Below are positions 61,471 through 64,000 of a stretch of 64,000 nt of DNA, piece after piece (the stretch's first letter is position 1; every line of letters begins with the position of its first letter). The notes beneath the pieces were generated by a model. The model had not been told where the DNA came from. It worked only from the letters and a program-made list of their open reading frames with translations, and did not search any database. Location of the stretch: NCBI RefSeq assembly GCF_011758765.1, contig NZ_JAANOU010000001.1:3410001-3474000 (forward strand), in the 5' to 3' direction. Both the position numbers and the translations under genes were made by a program. The stretch is from Amycolatopsis viridis. Its GTDB lineage: Bacteria > Actinomycetota > Actinomycetes > Mycobacteriales > Pseudonocardiaceae.

Positions 61471-61914
61471 TTGACCGAGAACCTGTCCGAAGCCCTCCGC
61501 GAACAGCTCGCGGGCATCGACCCGCGGGTCGCGGAACAGCAGCTCAACGACAAGCTGGGCATCGAACTCGTCGAGGTCACGGCCGAACAGGTGGTCGGCA
61601 CGATGCCGGTGGCCGGCAACCTGCAGCCCTACGGCCTGCTGCACGGCGGCGCCAACGCCGTGCTGGCCGAGGCGCTGGGCTCCACGGTGGCCGCGCTCAA
61701 CGCCGGTCCGGACAAGGCCACGCTCGGGTTCGAGCTGTCCTGCACCCACCACCGCGCGGCCCGCGACGGCCTGGTCACCGGCGTGGCGAAGCCGGTGCAC
61801 GTGGGCCGGGGCACCATCACCACCGAGATCGTGCTGACCGACGAGCAGGGCCGCCGCACCTGCACCGCGCGCCTGAGCTGCCTGGTGCGCGACCGGGCGC
61901 CGGGCAGCCGCTGA
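61471..61914 (+). CDS. Hotdog-fold thioesterase (PaaI-like)
   Basis: 147 aa. The PaaI-type hotdog motif is QPYGLLHGGANAVLAEALGSTVAALNA; GTMPVAGNLQ and GTITTEIVLTDEQGRRTCTARLSCLV complete the fold. It should hydrolyse acyl- or aryl-CoA thioesters. The start is TTG 61471: GAGGAG lies eight bases upstream and no ATG/GTG in frame fits. Divergent from polA, with a shared gap of 84 bp. Confidence 0.9.
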   Translation: MTENLSEALREQLAGIDPRVAEQQLNDKLGIELVEVTAEQVVGTMPVAGNLQPYGLLHGGANAVLAEALGSTVAALNAGPDKATLGFELSCTHHRAARDGLVTGVAKPVHVGRGTITTEIVLTDEQGRRTCTARLSCLVRDRAPGSR

Positions 61915-61927
61915 CCCTCGGCACGGG

Positions 61928-61959
61928 ACGGGCCCCGGCGCCGCGGCACCGGGGCCCGT
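61928..61959. terminator. Bidirectional terminator (thioesterase and livF)
   Basis: ACGGGCCCCGG / CCGGGGCCCGT, 11-bp perfect stem with a 10-nt loop, in the 61-bp gap between the convergent stops. Confidence 0.8.
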
Positions 61960-61975
61960 TCGCGGGTCCACCCGA

Positions 61976-62675
<700 letters not shown>

Positions 62676-62689
<14 letters not shown>

Positions 62690-63593
62690 CGTCGGGCACT
62701 CCCAGGTAGGCGGCGATCACCGCGGGGTTCTCCCGGATCTCGGCCGGCAGTCCTTCCGCGATCTTCTTGCCGAACTCCAGAACGACGATCCGGTCGGTCA
62801 CGCCCATCACGAGCTTCATGTCGTGCTCGATCAGCAGCACGGTGAAGCCGTCGTCGCGGATCTTGCGGATGAGCTCCATGAGCTCTTCCTTCTCCGCCGG
62901 GTTGAACCCGGCGGCCGGCTCGTCGAGGCACAGCAGCTTCGGCTCGGTGGCCATCGCCCGCGCGATCTCCAGGCGGCGCTGGTAGCCGTAGGGCAGGTTC
63001 TTCGCCTTGTCCGCGGCCCGGTCGGCGATGCCGACGAACTCCAGCAGCGCCATCGCCCGCTCCACCGCGGTCTGTTCCTCCCGGTGGTGCCGCGGCAACC
63101 GCAGCAGTGCACCGAGCACGCTGGTGTGGTGCCGGGCGTCGGTGCCCACCACCACGTTCTCCAGCGCGGTCATCTCGCCGAACAGGCGGATGTTCTGGAA
63201 GGTGCGGGCGATGCCGCGGCGGGTGATGTCGTGCCGGGACGCCTTGCCCAGCGGCTCGTCCTCCAGCAGCACCTGCCCCGACGTGGGCCGGTAGACCCCG
63301 GTCATCGCGTTGAAGCAGGTGGTCTTGCCGGCGCCGTTGGGCCCGATCAGGCCGAGGATCTCGCCGCGGCGGATGCCGAACGAGACCGAGTCCAGCGCGG
63401 TCAGGCCGCCGAACTTGAGGGTGACGTCCCGCAGCTCCATCAGGGTCTCGCCGACGCCGACCCGGATGGTCCGGTCGATGGCGACGGTGTCGGCGACCTC
63501 GGCCTCGTGCTCGGCGAGCTCCTCCGGGCTCATCCGGGCGACCTCGGCCACGAGCCCGCCGTCGACCGGCGTGTTCTCCGTGGGGTGGCTCAT
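62676..63593 (-). CDS. livG: Branched-chain amino acid ABC transporter ATP-binding protein LivG
   Basis: 305 aa. Walker [10 protein letters not shown], signature [15 protein letters not shown] (LivG variant), Walker [24 protein letters not shown]. An extra N-terminal stretch of about 48 residues ([45 protein letters not shown]) precedes the usual LivG start at about 51 ([24 protein letters not shown]); it is acidic and helical and of unknown role. Overlaps livM by four bases. Confidence 0.95.
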
Positions 63594-64000
63594 CGGCGAC
63601 CTCCCTGCGTGTCGGCGGCGAGCGCGCTGTCCCCGCTGATCTGCTCGCCGCGGCCCAGCAGGCGGTGGTACGCCTGGCGGCCCCGGGCCAGCAGCCGCTG
63701 CCGCGCGCCGAGCAGGCCCTGCGGCCGGAAGATCATCAGGATGATCAGCGCGATGCCGAAGATCAGGTAGTTGTAGTCGGCGAGCTGGACGAAGCGCAGC
63801 GGCAGGTAGGCCACCACGATCGCGCCGAGCAGGACGCCCACCTTGTTGCCGGCACCGCCGAGCACGACCGCGGCCAGGAACAGCATCGAGGTGATCACGT
63901 CGAAGGACTGGTTGTTGACGAACCCGAGCTTGCCGGCGTAGAGCGCGCCGGACAGGCCACCGATCGCGGCGCCGATGACGAACGCCCAGATCTTGAACTT
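63590..64000 (-). CDS. livM: Branched-chain amino acid ABC transporter permease LivM (5' part outside window)
   Basis: 137 codons of the C-terminal part, open at the right edge ([106 protein letters not shown]). [17 protein letters not shown] is the conserved permease motif and [19 protein letters not shown] the family end. A polar tail of about 35 residues follows. Permease for a high-affinity branched-chain amino acid or related system. Confidence 0.93.
   Translation of the reverse strand, partial: KFKIWAFVIGAAIGGLSGALYAGKLGFVNNQSFDVITSMLFLAAVVLGGAGNKVGVLLGAIVVAYLPLRFVQLADYNYLIFGIALIILMIFRPQGLLGARQRLLARGRQAYHRLLGRGEQISGDSALAADTQGGRR

Overview
High-GC DNA with GTG/TTG starts, dense 1-4 bp gene overlaps, an ergothioneine operon, GarA/FtsR, F420-type enzymes and zinc-free ribosomal protein paralogues. 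All of this points to an actinobacterium, most likely Pseudonocardiaceae (Amycolatopsis-like). The stretch looks chromosomal and mostly housekeeping. No rRNA, tRNA, transposase, phage gene or CRISPR array was seen. Both end genes (a membrane protein at the left, livM at the right) are cut by the window edge.

Layout. 1-7.6 kb: an unrecognised membrane protein, the proton-translocating transhydrogenase pntA-pntB, a RipA-like NlpC/P60 hydrolase and a two-gene membrane/lipoprotein-like operon. 7.6-18.9 kb: aconitase (acn) with a putative AcnR operator; then, in the opposite direction, a reductase-YCII-ECF sigma module, a DDN-like F420 enzyme and egtABCD; then acnR, which has its own AcnR-like site. 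19-25 kb: two CNNM/CBS membrane proteins, a conserved protein, an MGRHS-type membrane protein, an XRE regulator and a SnoaL-like protein.

25-29.3 kb (minus strand): pgsA-like gene, gcvH, garA, ftsR, bfn and a second MerR gene, in the order known from Mycobacterium tuberculosis Rv1822-Rv1830. A clear tandem glycine riboswitch follows where gcvP would be expected, but no gcvP is present. 29-35 kb: lipoprotein, acyl-CoA synthetase with a dienoyl-CoA-isomerase-type crotonase, alpha/beta hydrolase, a 21-bp repeat array and siroheme synthase. 35-38 kb: two divergent operons of zinc-free ribosomal proteins (L28, L33, S14, S18; Mrf-like CobW, L31, L32) around one palindromic Zur box.

38-48 kb: PLP decarboxylase/MFS pair, LLM-type F420 enzyme and MpaB-like oxygenase under a TetR, the HsaF/HsaG aldolase-dehydrogenase pair under an IclR, a FolP2-like protein and a TetR. 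48-58 kb: rpsA, methyltransferase/GNAT pair, an operon of a degenerate ABC ATPase, a YhgE/Pip membrane protein and a TetR behind a 26-bp perfect operator, and an XRE/SDR divergent pair. 58-64 kb: polA with an apparent leaderless promoter, AraC plus a frameshifted VOC gene, a hotdog thioesterase and the livM-livG-livF end of a branched-chain amino acid transporter.

The most notable observations are the orphan tandem glycine riboswitch, the matched AcnR sites on acn and on a now-distant acnR, the pseudo-ATPase export operon, the GarA variant lacking one of its two phospho-threonines, and the VOC frameshift.
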